From an uncultured Acetatifactor sp. (GTDB lineage Bacteria; Bacillota; Clostridia; Lachnospirales; Lachnospiraceae), in contig CAKRRS010000018.1 of the NCBI GenBank assembly GCA_934394665.1, forward strand, positions 1-39,163: a DNA stretch of 39,163 nt. The letters run 5' to 3'. Shown here piece after piece: positions 1 through 8,059 of the stretch; the stretch's first letter is position 1; every line of letters begins with the position of its first letter. A program made the translations under genes and the position numbers. The notes beneath the pieces are model-generated. The model saw only the letters and a program-made list of their open reading frames with translations, searched no databases and was not told the origin of the DNA.

Positions 1-225
1 CATCCATACACTGTATACCTTGTCCCCGGTCTTCAGAGAAGCTCCCTCTTTGATCAGGCTTTCCAGTTCACGATATCCGGATTTTTCGATTGTATTCACA
101 ATCGTATCAATGCATTCGCGCTCAGTTTTCCCATGATCCAGGAATTCACGATACTGTGCATTTATTTTTTCCAGTTCCTTTAACTGTTTGGAAGAATAGG
201 TCTCCCAGGTGTTTTTCTTTTCCAT
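1..225 (-). CDS. M18 family aminopeptidase, N-terminal part (cut by window edge)
   Basis: The first 75 codons of a minus-strand gene that runs off the left edge. The start is the ATG at 225, with GAGGA a few bases upstream. The visible peptide contains the segments KTERECID and LKTGDKVYSV, which resemble the start of clostridial M18 (aspartyl/aminopeptidase I type) metallo-aminopeptidases. Members of that family are cytosolic, zinc-dependent and remove N-terminal residues from peptides. The metal-binding residues lie beyond the window, so only family membership is claimed. It lies downstream of the YihY-like gene, separated by a hairpin at 286-306. Confidence 0.75.
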   Translation of the reverse strand, partial: MEKKNTWETYSSKQLKELEKINAQYREFLDHGKTERECIDTIVNTIEKSGYRELESLIKEGASLKTGDKVYSVWM

Positions 226-285
226 ATTTATCCTCATTTCTGCAATCGCTGTCCGCGAAATGCATTTTTTATGATTATTACAACA

Positions 286-306
286 GGAGAGGCAAAAAGC
301 CTCTCC
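286..306 (-). terminator. Hairpin terminator after the YihY gene
   Basis: A perfect 8-bp stem GGAGAGGC/GCCTCTCC with a five-base loop lies just beyond the YihY-like stop codon. The tract that follows on the minus strand is only moderately U-rich, so it may be a weak terminator or attenuator. Confidence 0.55.
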
Positions 307-336
307 TTATCAGTGTACTACATTTATGTTTACAGT

Positions 337-1338
337 TCAATTCCCATCTGTCGGATTTTGCTTATGATTTTGACTTTGGGTCTGATCCGCAGTCTGATCG
401 GTGCTTTCTGTTTTCCCACCAATCTCTGTATAATGTCTCTGTTTTCTCCGGATCCGTCTGATCTGTCGGATTCTTTTCCGGTTCTCCCTCACCAGTTCGC
501 TTTGTGTGCTGGCACGGTTCACCAGTGCCCTGTTCACAGGACGGAAATACCGGTTCAGATACGCACCGATCAAAATGATGTACATACAGAAATACATCCA
601 CAGCATAATGATCACGATAATGGTAAGGCTGCCGTAGATACTATACCCTTTTCCGTAAGATACATACATGGAAAATCCCCAGGAGAACACACTCCATACA
701 ACTGCCGCAAAACAGGCGCCCGGAATCTGCTCTGTGAATTTTAATTTTGTATCCGGTATGTAGGCATAAATCAGTCCGAATAACAAGATTAACACTGCCC
801 ATACAAACAGGAAACGAAAATGCATCAAAAAGCTTACAAACATCTGCAGCTGCGGAATTCTATGCAATGCAATATCTACCAGCTGGTTACCGAACACCAT
901 CAAAAATAACGATAAAATCAGTACGACCAACATAATCAGCGTATAAAAGCTGGCAATAAAACGAATTACGAAATAATTACGTTTCTCTTCCACGCCGTTG
1001 ACAGCATTTAATCCGCGCATCAATGCCATAACGCCTTTTGCTGCCGACCAGATCATGGCGATCAATGCCACCGACAGAATCCCCACCGAATTCTGATACA
1101 CATCCACGACCAGACTCTCCACCATGGCATCCGCGATATCCGGCGTCATATCCGTAAACGCCGTTACCAGATTCTGTTCCGTAATGGGCGTATACGGGAT
1201 GACCGAGCAGACCACCATAAGCATCGGAATCACCGACAAAAACAGAAAGAAAGCGGTGCTTGCCGCATAGGCACTAATATTCTGTTTTTTCATCTGTGCC
1301 GAAAAATCCAGCCAGATGCGAATCAGTTTCCGGAGCAT
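337..1338 (-). CDS. YihY/BrkB family membrane protein
   Basis: A 333-residue integral membrane protein of the YihY/virulence factor BrkB family. An N-terminal segment with SAYAASTAFFLFLSVIPM, typical of the family, is followed by about six hydrophobic spans up to roughly residue 260. A basic, low-complexity tail follows (RKRIRQIRRIRRKQRH and then Q/T-rich), probably cytoplasmic. The family was once called RNase BN, but that assignment was withdrawn and its function is unsettled. The ATG at 1338 has GAGGGATG upstream. It overlaps the last 16 bases of the SpoIID-like gene, so the two are probably translationally coupled. Confidence 0.9.
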   Translation of the reverse strand: MLRKLIRIWLDFSAQMKKQNISAYAASTAFFLFLSVIPMLMVVCSVIPYTPITEQNLVTAFTDMTPDIADAMVESLVVDVYQNSVGILSVALIAMIWSAAKGVMALMRGLNAVNGVEEKRNYFVIRFIASFYTLIMLVVLILSLFLMVFGNQLVDIALHRIPQLQMFVSFLMHFRFLFVWAVLILLFGLIYAYIPDTKLKFTEQIPGACFAAVVWSVFSWGFSMYVSYGKGYSIYGSLTIIVIIMLWMYFCMYIILIGAYLNRYFRPVNRALVNRASTQSELVRENRKRIRQIRRIRRKQRHYTEIGGKTESTDQTADQTQSQNHKQNPTDGN

Positions 1339-3317
1339 ATTTCACATCCCTCATAAAAAAAATTAAGAATCTGTTCAGCGTTTAGTCCCTGCAGTGCCAT
1401 ATTTTTGGCACCGTTCTGGCTCATTCCGACACCATGCCCGAATCCGCCGCCGATAATGTTATATCCTACCACATTTTTCTTATCATGGCTAGGTTCCATC
1501 ACAAAAAAGCCGCTGGGAAGAAGGTTTGGCATGGAAACCTCACTGCCATCCTGCCTGACCGCTTTCGTCTTACCGTCACAAAGTACGGCTCGGATATTAT
1601 ATTCGGAGATCACCTTGAAGGTACCCTTGTCTGTGACAATCACAACTTCATCAGCCACGCCACCCGCGCCGCGTTTTACCAAAGAAATATCCTTTACCTT
1701 AGAAAATGGTTTCACTTCTTGACTGATATAGTCACCGTCCTTCAGGGTAAGGATCAATCGTTCATTCGCCTGATAGCGTTTCTGAAGTGTCTCGCACATC
1801 CGCTCTACGTCGATTTCTTTTACCTGATAAGACCAGCGATACCAGGCTTCCCGGGACTCATAATCTCCTGCCTGTGTGCTGCTGATAAATTCTCTGAACG
1901 TATCTTCCTCACCCAGATCTTCTTCCTGTGTCTCCGGTATCTTCCCGTATCCGTCTGCCATTGTCTGTTTATGTTCTATCCTGTCATTTTCTGTCTGTTC
2001 AAAATAGCTTGCATTCAGACGGTTGCTTTTCAGATAGGTGATTTTCTGCGCTTCTTCTGTTTTCCATATATTTGCCGTAGTGCCCACACCGCAGGATGTC
2101 GAATAATAATAAGTATCTGCCGGTGTTCCTTCGCTTGTCTTAATCAGGCTGCCATACGTCTCCTTCACTGCTGTTGTCGTGCTGTCAGATTCCGTAATAT
2201 TGTTATAGACCTGATAAGAAGTACTATCGTCTACATGGGCACCGTACTGTGGATACGCAGCATGTAACATATGACCGTAGGCATAGGTCCTGGCACAGAT
2301 TGCCTGCGCCTTCAGGGCCTCCAACGGATAAGAAGCCGGCATTTCACTGGGAACCACACTGTACAAATACTCCTCCAGCGGCAGTTCATTCACCACAGCA
2401 ATTCCGTCCTGCGTCCGCAAAAGTTCCAACTGTCCTCTGTAAGCCGGTATTCCCTGACTCCTGTTGACATTGCATAGCCGGATTCTTCCGGTAAGCTGCG
2501 TCGGAATCACCTTGATCCTTTCCCCTGTAAAATAACTGCTGTCCGCAGTAATGCTTATCTCCTGTCCCTGTGTAATAAGTTCTTCCTGGACGTTTTCTCC
2601 GGAGCCGTATTGCAACAGGATATCGCAATCTGCAGAGAGTGTCACTGTTTGGTGCAACAGTTCCGCATAATCCGATGTTTTAAGAAGTACCCGGATATTC
2701 TCCATTGCATCTTCTCTGGCCAATAGGATTCCGCAGATTTCTCCGTTTTCTACCACAAAATCAGCAGCTGCATAGCCGATCGGCAGGTCTGCAATCGTAC
2801 ACATGGAAAGTTCCCCATACAACCGATATCCTTGATATGCAGGAGATACCGGGATTCTACCCTGACCTTCGATCTCAATACCGTGCTCGTCGGCTGACAG
2901 TACTTTCCCCGTCACTTTATCCTGCTTTAGGACAATTTCTGTGACTGCTTCGTCAGTAAGTTCCATATCTGCCAGTTGTTCCCTGCACTGACCGACTGAT
3001 GAAACCACATTTTCTGCCATCACTGCGGAATCTATGGGAAATATCTTTTTCTTTCCCTCTACAAATACAGTAATCTCATTGTTCTGTATTTCCACGATCC
3101 ATACATTTTTTACCATTCTCACCACAGGAATGTGTATAGGAATCTCTTCTTCCTGTTCCGGGATCTTATTTTCCTCATGAGAACAGCTATGTAACAGATT
3201 GAGGAAGAGCAAAAAAAGAAGAAATGCCAGTCCCAACACACAGAGGTATTTCTTCAGCTGTATTCTCTGTTCTTTCGAAAGTTTATGATAATTTTCAATG
3301 AATCTGCTTTTCTTCAA
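1323..3317 (-). CDS. SpoIID/LytB domain protein, membrane anchored
   Basis: A 664-residue protein with one N-terminal membrane anchor (about residues 25-43) and a large extracytoplasmic part. Residues 290-430 carry the SpoIID/LytB signature: LEEYLYSVVPSEMP, then LKAQAICARTYA. Glu325 in VPSEMP matches the catalytic glutamate of SpoIID lytic transglycosylases. The C-terminal GGGFGHGVGMSQNGA motif (near 630) is also typical. In spore formers SpoIID cuts denuded glycan strands during engulfment. This protein is about twice the usual length because of an extra N-terminal region of about 240 residues after the anchor, so it may be a paralogue rather than SpoIID itself. The start is TTG at 3317, preceded by GTGAGGT; no nearer ATG fits. 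Confidence 0.87.
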   Translation of the reverse strand: MKKSRFIENYHKLSKEQRIQLKKYLCVLGLAFLLFLLFLNLLHSCSHEENKIPEQEEEIPIHIPVVRMVKNVWIVEIQNNEITVFVEGKKKIFPIDSAVMAENVVSSVGQCREQLADMELTDEAVTEIVLKQDKVTGKVLSADEHGIEIEGQGRIPVSPAYQGYRLYGELSMCTIADLPIGYAAADFVVENGEICGILLAREDAMENIRVLLKTSDYAELLHQTVTLSADCDILLQYGSGENVQEELITQGQEISITADSSYFTGERIKVIPTQLTGRIRLCNVNRSQGIPAYRGQLELLRTQDGIAVVNELPLEEYLYSVVPSEMPASYPLEALKAQAICARTYAYGHMLHAAYPQYGAHVDDSTSYQVYNNITESDSTTTAVKETYGSLIKTSEGTPADTYYYSTSCGVGTTANIWKTEEAQKITYLKSNRLNASYFEQTENDRIEHKQTMADGYGKIPETQEEDLGEEDTFREFISSTQAGDYESREAWYRWSYQVKEIDVERMCETLQKRYQANERLILTLKDGDYISQEVKPFSKVKDISLVKRGAGGVADEVVIVTDKGTFKVISEYNIRAVLCDGKTKAVRQDGSEVSMPNLLPSGFFVMEPSHDKKNVVGYNIIGGGFGHGVGMSQNGAKNMALQGLNAEQILNFFYEGCEICSGN

Positions 3318-3360
3318 AAGGATACCTCACTAATTAAAAACAATCATTTATGCAGATTTT

Positions 3361-3388
3361 AAAAGAGCAGCCCCAAAGGACTGCTCTC
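3361..3388 (-). terminator. Terminator of the 6S-like RNA
   Basis: The minus strand reads GAGCAGTCC-TTTG-GGGCTGCTC followed by TTTT, a GC-rich hairpin with a short U run. It closes the RNA gene before the SpoIID-like gene. Confidence 0.8.
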
Positions 3389-3402
3389 TCATTTGTATTG
3401 TT

Positions 3403-3591
3403 ATCCCCAAAATGCCGCCTCTTGCCTTTTGACTCCTAGCAATGCTAGGTGGGTAACCGCAACCAACCTTTTGCCTTCCCTTCCAATCCTCTTTACAGAG
3501 TGAGGGCTTGACAGCCACTTGGCAATATAAGAATCCCGTTTAAAGTAAATGTAGGTTCAAAACTGACAAAAGTTATCGTGCATCTCAGGTT
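3403..3591 (-). ncRNA. ssrS: 6S RNA-like regulatory RNA
   Basis: The 420-base gap between pckA and the SpoIID-like gene has no ORF but carries a complete RNA gene: promoter at 3598-3626, a transcript of about 190 nt and a terminator at 3361-3388. The 5' segment CCTGAGATGC (3580-3589) pairs over all ten bases with the 3' segment GCATTTTGGG (3406-3415), counting G-U pairs. A second pairing inside the first joins CTTTTG to CAAAAG, as in a long rod. The ends resemble the closing stem of E. coli 6S RNA (CTGAGATG... and GGCGGCAT...). 6S RNA binds housekeeping RNA polymerase and mimics an open promoter. Length and layout fit; the central bubble was not modelled. SRP RNA, tmRNA and RNase P signatures are absent. 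Confidence 0.72.
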
Positions 3592-3597
3592 AAATAT

Positions 3598-3626
3598 ATT
3601 ATAACGAGGTAGATAGCATTTTACAA
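3598..3626 (-). promoter_or_regulatory. Promoter of the 6S-like RNA
   Basis: The minus strand reads TTGTAA, 17 bases, TATAAT: a near-consensus housekeeping promoter. The predicted start is about 3591, one or two bases before the closing stem of the RNA. Confidence 0.85.
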
Positions 3627-3676
3627 CTGTAAATTTTACCAATTTATTTCATGCCTTTTTGGTAATGCAAATATGT

Positions 3677-3708
3677 AAAAAAGACTGTCTCCGAAGAGAC
3701 AGTCTTTT
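3677..3708 (-). terminator. pckA terminator
   Basis: An 11-bp perfect stem AAGACTGTCTC/GAGACAGTCTT with a four-base loop and a T-run on the minus strand, 30 bases after the pckA stop. Confidence 0.9.
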
Positions 3709-3738
3709 GCATTCGTTTTGTCGATCTGACAATTCTTA

Positions 3739-5343
3739 TTACAGCTGAGGACCTGCTGCAACCAGAGCCTTACCTGCATCATTACCTTCGTATTTAGCGA
3801 AGTTCTTGATGAATCTCTGTGCCAGATCCTTAGCCTTCTCTTCCCACTGGGAAGGATCAGCGTAGGTATCTCTGGGATCCAGAATACCGGTGTCAACACC
3901 AGCCAGCTCGGTAGGAACTTCGAAATCGAAGTAAGGGATCTTCTTTGTAGGAGCGGTCTTGATAGCGCCATCCAGAATAGCATCGATGATACCACGGGTA
4001 TCCTTAATGGAGATACGCTTGCCGGTTCCGTTCCATCCGGTGTTAACCAGGTATGCCTTAGCACCGTTCTTCTCCATCTTCTTAACCAGCTCTTCTGCAT
4101 ACTTGGTAGGATGCAGCTCCAGGAATGCCTGGCCGAAGCAAGCAGAGAAGGTAGGGGTAGGCTCGGTAATACCACGCTCGGTACCAGCTAACTTAGCTGT
4201 GAAACCGGACAGGAAGTAGTACTGAGTCTGCTCGGGAGTCAGAATAGATACGGGAGGCAGTACGCCGAATGCATCAGCAGACAGGAAGATTACGTTCTTA
4301 GCTGCAGGTGCGGAAGAAATAGGACGTACGATATTCTGAATATGGTTGATAGGATAAGATACACGAGTATTCTCGGTAACGCTCTTATCGTTGAAATCAA
4401 TCTTGCCGTTAGCATCAACGGTTACGTTCTCAAGCAGAGCATCTCTCTTGATTGCGTTGTAGATATCGGGCTCGGAATCCTTGTCCAGGTTGATAACCTT
4501 AGCGTAGCATCCACCTTCGAAGTTGAATACGCCGTTGTCATCCCAGCCGTGCTCGTCATCACCGATCAGCAGACGCTTAGGATCGGTAGACAGAGTGGTC
4601 TTACCGGTTCCGGACAGACCGAAGAAGATAGCGGTGTTCTCACCGTTCATATCGGTGTTTGCGGAGCAGTGCATGGAAGCGATACCCTTCAGAGGCAGGT
4701 AGTAGTTCATCATGGAGAACATACCCTTCTTCATCTCTCCGCCGTACCATGTGTTAATGATAACCTGCTCACGGCTGGTAATATTGAAAGCTACACAGGT
4801 CTCGGAGTTCAGACCCAGCTCCTTGTAATTCTCAACCTTAGCCTTGGATGCGTTGTAAACTACGAAATCAGGCTCGAAGTTCTTCAGCTCTTCCTCGGTG
4901 GGTTTGATGAACATGTTGGTTACGAAATGAGCCTGCCAAGCTACCTCAACGATGAAACGGATAGCCATGCGGGTGTCCTTGTTAGCGCCGCAGAATGCAT
5001 CTACAACGAACAGTCTCTTGTTGCACAGCTCCTTCTTAGCGATATCCTTTACAGCAGCCCATGTTTCCTGAGACATACGATGGTTGTCGTTCTTGTACTC
5101 ATCGGAAGTCCACCATACCGTGTCCTTGGAGTTCTCATCTTCAACGATGAACTTATCTTTGGGAGAACGTCCTGTATATATACCGGTCATAACATTTACC
5201 GCACCGAGCTCGGTCTCCTGACCTTTCTCGTAGCCTTCCAGTTCAGGCTTCATCTCTTCTTTGAACAACTCTTCATAAGAAGGATTGTGAACGATTTCTG
5301 TGGTTCCGGTGATGCCGTACTTACTTAAATTGATCTCTGCCAT
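3739..5343 (-). CDS. pckA: Phosphoenolpyruvate carboxykinase (ATP)
   Basis: A 534-residue ATP-type PEPCK, the usual length. It interconverts oxaloacetate and phosphoenolpyruvate with ATP/ADP in the cytosol; in gut anaerobes it often runs in the carboxylating direction. Seen: the kinase-1a P-loop GLSGTGKTT at 242-250, the kinase-2 metal motif GDDEHGW at 261-267, and the RSPKDKF substrate segment near 59-65. It stands alone with a strong promoter (5405-5433), a UTR of about 55 bases and a strong terminator. The codons look more selective than in neighbouring genes (many AAG and AAC), which suggests high expression. The ATG at 5343 has AAAGAGG upstream. Confidence 0.97.
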   Translation of the reverse strand: MAEINLSKYGITGTTEIVHNPSYEELFKEEMKPELEGYEKGQETELGAVNVMTGIYTGRSPKDKFIVEDENSKDTVWWTSDEYKNDNHRMSQETWAAVKDIAKKELCNKRLFVVDAFCGANKDTRMAIRFIVEVAWQAHFVTNMFIKPTEEELKNFEPDFVVYNASKAKVENYKELGLNSETCVAFNITSREQVIINTWYGGEMKKGMFSMMNYYLPLKGIASMHCSANTDMNGENTAIFFGLSGTGKTTLSTDPKRLLIGDDEHGWDDNGVFNFEGGCYAKVINLDKDSEPDIYNAIKRDALLENVTVDANGKIDFNDKSVTENTRVSYPINHIQNIVRPISSAPAAKNVIFLSADAFGVLPPVSILTPEQTQYYFLSGFTAKLAGTERGITEPTPTFSACFGQAFLELHPTKYAEELVKKMEKNGAKAYLVNTGWNGTGKRISIKDTRGIIDAILDGAIKTAPTKKIPYFDFEVPTELAGVDTGILDPRDTYADPSQWEEKAKDLAQRFIKNFAKYEGNDAGKALVAAGPQL

Positions 5344-5404
5344 CTTACATTAACCTCTTTCCTTTTTATTTATATGTGTCTTTCTCTTCTGCCACATCGT
5401 CTGT

Positions 5405-5433
5405 ATTATCTCAAACCAACGTACAAAAGTCAA
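5405..5433 (-). promoter_or_regulatory. pckA promoter
   Basis: The minus strand reads TTGACT, 17 bases, GATAAT, with five of six consensus matches in each hexamer. No catabolite-response operator was recognised. Confidence 0.8.
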
Positions 5434-5467
5434 GAAACCGTTAAAAATTTTATATTGATTTTATATT

Positions 5468-7276
5468 TCAGCAGCCTGTTTCCTTCGCAAGCCACTTTTT
5501 TTCCTCTTCGTTCAGATAAGGGGAAATCTTTTCGTAAACAGTCTTCTGATACTCCCTCAGATACTTTTTCTGGGTATCGTTCAGGTACTTTTCTTCGACA
5601 GCTTCCATGTCAATGGGCACCCAGGTCAGGGTCTCAAAATGCATGAACTGACCATATTCGTTCTTCACATCATTTTTTGCCACCATCACATTCTCAATAC
5701 GGATGCCGTGACTGCCCTGGATATATACACCGGGCTCATTGGTGATATCCATACCGTCCTCGAACACAGCTTCCACCATACCACCGGTAAATCTCCAGCG
5801 CATGTTCTGAGGACCTTCGTGAACATTCAGAATATAGCCAACACCGTGACCGGTTCCGCACTGATAATCAATATCCATATCCCAGATCGGCTGTCTCGCC
5901 AGAATATCCAGATTCCGTCCGGTGCAGCCATAGAGCCAGTGTGCATGGGTCAGCTGCATCACAGCAGCAGCCACCATGGTATAGTGTTTCTTAATCTCCT
6001 CCGAAACGGATCCCAATACAATCGTTCTGGTCACATCTGTGGTTCCGCCCAGGTACTGTCCGCCGGAATCTACGAGAAGCATTCCTTCCGGTGCAAGCGT
6101 TGCACAATTGTCAGGCGTAGCCTCGTAATGCATCATGGCAGCATTGGCTTTATAGCCTGCAATGGTTGGAAAAGACAGATCCAAAAATTCCGGGATCTCT
6201 CGTCTCTTCTGCTCGAGGTAATCCGCTGCGGTAACTTCGGTGATTTCTTCTTTTCCCACATGGGTTTTTAACCAATAGATAAACTTGGTCACGGCAACGC
6301 TGTCCTTCAGATAGATTTCCTTCATTCTTGCAAGTTCCACCGGATTCTTAATTGCCTTCAAAAGTTCTGTAGGGTTCTTTGCCTCTATCAGCTTCTGCTT
6401 CTCCTGTAATGTCTTATACAAGGTATAGCTACAATATCTGTCATCCGTAAGAATGGCATTTCCTTCCGGCAGATTCTTAAGGAAAGAAACAATTGTGTCA
6501 TATTCTCTCACTTCGATATGATGCGCCTTCAGATACGCTGTCACCTGCGTATCCAGTGCTTTCTGCTGAATAAACAGGGTTGCACTCTCCTTCGTAATAT
6601 AAGCATAGGACATTGCCACGGGATTGCATTCCACATCACAGCCGCGGATATTGAACAGCCACATGAGGTCGTCCAGCTTGGTCAGAAGGAACGCATCTGC
6701 ACCTTCTTTTGCCATCTTTTCTCTGGTCTCGGTCAGCTTGTCTTCGACGCTCTTGCCTGCAATTTCTTCTGCCAGTACCGTTACTTTTCCGGCAGGAAAA
6801 TCCGGTCTGTCCGTCCAGATACTGTCTGCCAGATCCTTTTCATAGGAAAAGCGGATCTTTTTTGCGGCAAGTACTTTCTCGTACTTTTTCCCATCCATGG
6901 CAGCGATCACTCTGCCGTCAAATCCAAGCGTCTGTCCCTCCTGCATATTCTGCGCGAGGAATTCCTCTATGGTAGGCACGCCCTCATTCAACATGCGGAA
7001 TAATTCCACTGTGGTTCCTTCCAGTTCGTTCTCTGCCTGAATAAAATATCTTCCGTCGGTCCAAAGTCCGGCTCCGTCTTTCCACACCAGCAAGCTGCCG
7101 TTGGAACCTGTAAAATTGCAAAAATATTCTCTTACTTTAAAATAGTCGCTTACATACTCGGAATTGTGAAAATCCGCCGTAGGCATCATGTAAAAATCAA
7201 TACCTTCCGCCTGCATCCTGCTTCTCAAAAGTGCTAATCTGTCCTGAATTATTATATTTTCCAACTTTATAACCAT
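5468..7276 (-). CDS. Xaa-Pro aminopeptidase, M24B family
   Basis: About 602 residues with the long-form aminopeptidase P layout: two creatinase-like N-terminal domains (residues 1-300) and a C-terminal pita-bread metallopeptidase domain. Metal-ligand motifs are intact: VDSGGQYLGGTTDVTR (two Asp), GTGHGVGY with NVHEGP (His), TNEPGVY and GIRIENV (two Glu). It releases N-terminal residues next to proline in the cytosol. The open frame extends upstream to 7363 into deoC. I place the start at ATG 7276, sixteen bases after the deoC stop, with AGAAAGG almost touching it. That spacing is short, so a TTG four codons further in is possible. Probably co-transcribed with deoC. Confidence 0.92.
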   Translation of the reverse strand: MVIKLENIIIQDRLALLRSRMQAEGIDFYMMPTADFHNSEYVSDYFKVREYFCNFTGSNGSLLVWKDGAGLWTDGRYFIQAENELEGTTVELFRMLNEGVPTIEEFLAQNMQEGQTLGFDGRVIAAMDGKKYEKVLAAKKIRFSYEKDLADSIWTDRPDFPAGKVTVLAEEIAGKSVEDKLTETREKMAKEGADAFLLTKLDDLMWLFNIRGCDVECNPVAMSYAYITKESATLFIQQKALDTQVTAYLKAHHIEVREYDTIVSFLKNLPEGNAILTDDRYCSYTLYKTLQEKQKLIEAKNPTELLKAIKNPVELARMKEIYLKDSVAVTKFIYWLKTHVGKEEITEVTAADYLEQKRREIPEFLDLSFPTIAGYKANAAMMHYEATPDNCATLAPEGMLLVDSGGQYLGGTTDVTRTIVLGSVSEEIKKHYTMVAAAVMQLTHAHWLYGCTGRNLDILARQPIWDMDIDYQCGTGHGVGYILNVHEGPQNMRWRFTGGMVEAVFEDGMDITNEPGVYIQGSHGIRIENVMVAKNDVKNEYGQFMHFETLTWVPIDMEAVEEKYLNDTQKKYLREYQKTVYEKISPYLNEEEKKWLAKETGC

Positions 7277-7292
7277 ACCTTTCTTCTGACAA

Positions 7293-7958
7293 TCAATAAC
7301 CTTCCGTAAGTTCTCCCTTACACAATCCCACTGCACGGGAAGTACCGATTCTGTCGCAGCCAAGCTCCAGGAACATCTGTAAATCTTCCATACTGGATAC
7401 GCCGCCGGCTGCTTTGATTTTTACGTTCGGTCCGATGTATTTTTTGAACAATTCCACATCTTCTTTTGTCGCACCGCCTGTGCCGAAACCGGTTGAAGTC
7501 TTGATGAAATCTGCCCCGGCATTTGTCACAGCCTTACACATGGCAATTTTTTCTTCCTCTGTCAGATAACAGGTCTCGATAATTACCTTCAGAATATGAT
7601 CTCCGCACTCCTTTTTCAGAGTTCTGATCTCGTCCTCAACTTTGTCAAACAATCCGTTCTTCACATCGCTGATATTGACTACCATATCAATCTCATTACA
7701 GCCGTCCTCCAGAGCCTTTTTCACCTCTGCAGCCTTTGCTTCCGTCACACTGTAACCAAGAGGGAAACCGACTACGGTACAGATATTGATTTTATCGCCG
7801 TAAGTATCCTGAATTCTCTTGATGTAGCAGGGAGGCACGCATACGCTCGCCGTATGATACTGTATCGCTTCATCACATAATTTCTGAATATCTTCCCAGG
7901 TGGCAAATGCCTTCAGCTGTGTATGATCCACTTTTCCAAGCATTTCTTTTGCTGTCAT
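7293..7958 (-). CDS. deoC: Deoxyribose-phosphate aldolase
   Basis: A 221-residue DERA that cleaves 2-deoxyribose 5-phosphate to glyceraldehyde 3-phosphate and acetaldehyde in deoxynucleoside catabolism. The Schiff-base lysine is K153 in FIKTSTGF and the second active-site lysine is K182 in KIKAAGG; both are present. The ATG at 7958 is preceded by AAAGGAGAG. The longer frame to 8060 has no ribosome site and runs through the terminator at 7992-8034, so it is rejected. No other nucleoside catabolic gene adjoins it. Confidence 0.96.
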   Translation of the reverse strand: MTAKEMLGKVDHTQLKAFATWEDIQKLCDEAIQYHTASVCVPPCYIKRIQDTYGDKINICTVVGFPLGYSVTEAKAAEVKKALEDGCNEIDMVVNISDVKNGLFDKVEDEIRTLKKECGDHILKVIIETCYLTEEEKIAMCKAVTNAGADFIKTSTGFGTGGATKEDVELFKKYIGPNVKIKAAGGVSSMEDLQMFLELGCDRIGTSRAVGLCKGELTEGY

Positions 7959-7991
7959 AATATTCTCTCCTTTTCCTGATGGATTTCTTTT

Positions 7992-8034
7992 AAAAACTCC
8001 CGGAGCAGCCTTCTTTTGGCTATCCCGGGAGTTT
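7992..8034 (-). terminator. Terminator after fakA
   Basis: The minus strand has AAACTCCCGG pairing with CCGGGAGTTT, plus an inner AGCC/GGCT pairing, followed by TT then A-rich sequence. It separates the asp23-fakA unit from deoC. Confidence 0.8.
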
Positions 8035-8059
8035 GTCCCTTGCTTTTTGGTTCTTTGCA

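Noticed and set aside
3403..3591. SRP RNA, tmRNA or RNase P RNA in the pckA-SpoIID gap
   Set aside because: None of their hallmark conserved stretches is present; end pairing and length favour 6S RNA.
4342..5328. Plus-strand ORF of 328 codons opposite pckA
   Set aside because: It is a shadow of the strongly biased codons of pckA, has no ribosome site and no family resemblance; pckA is certain on the other strand.
7277..7363. 29-codon N-terminal extension of the Xaa-Pro aminopeptidase
   Set aside because: It lies within deoC and does not look like the family N-terminus.
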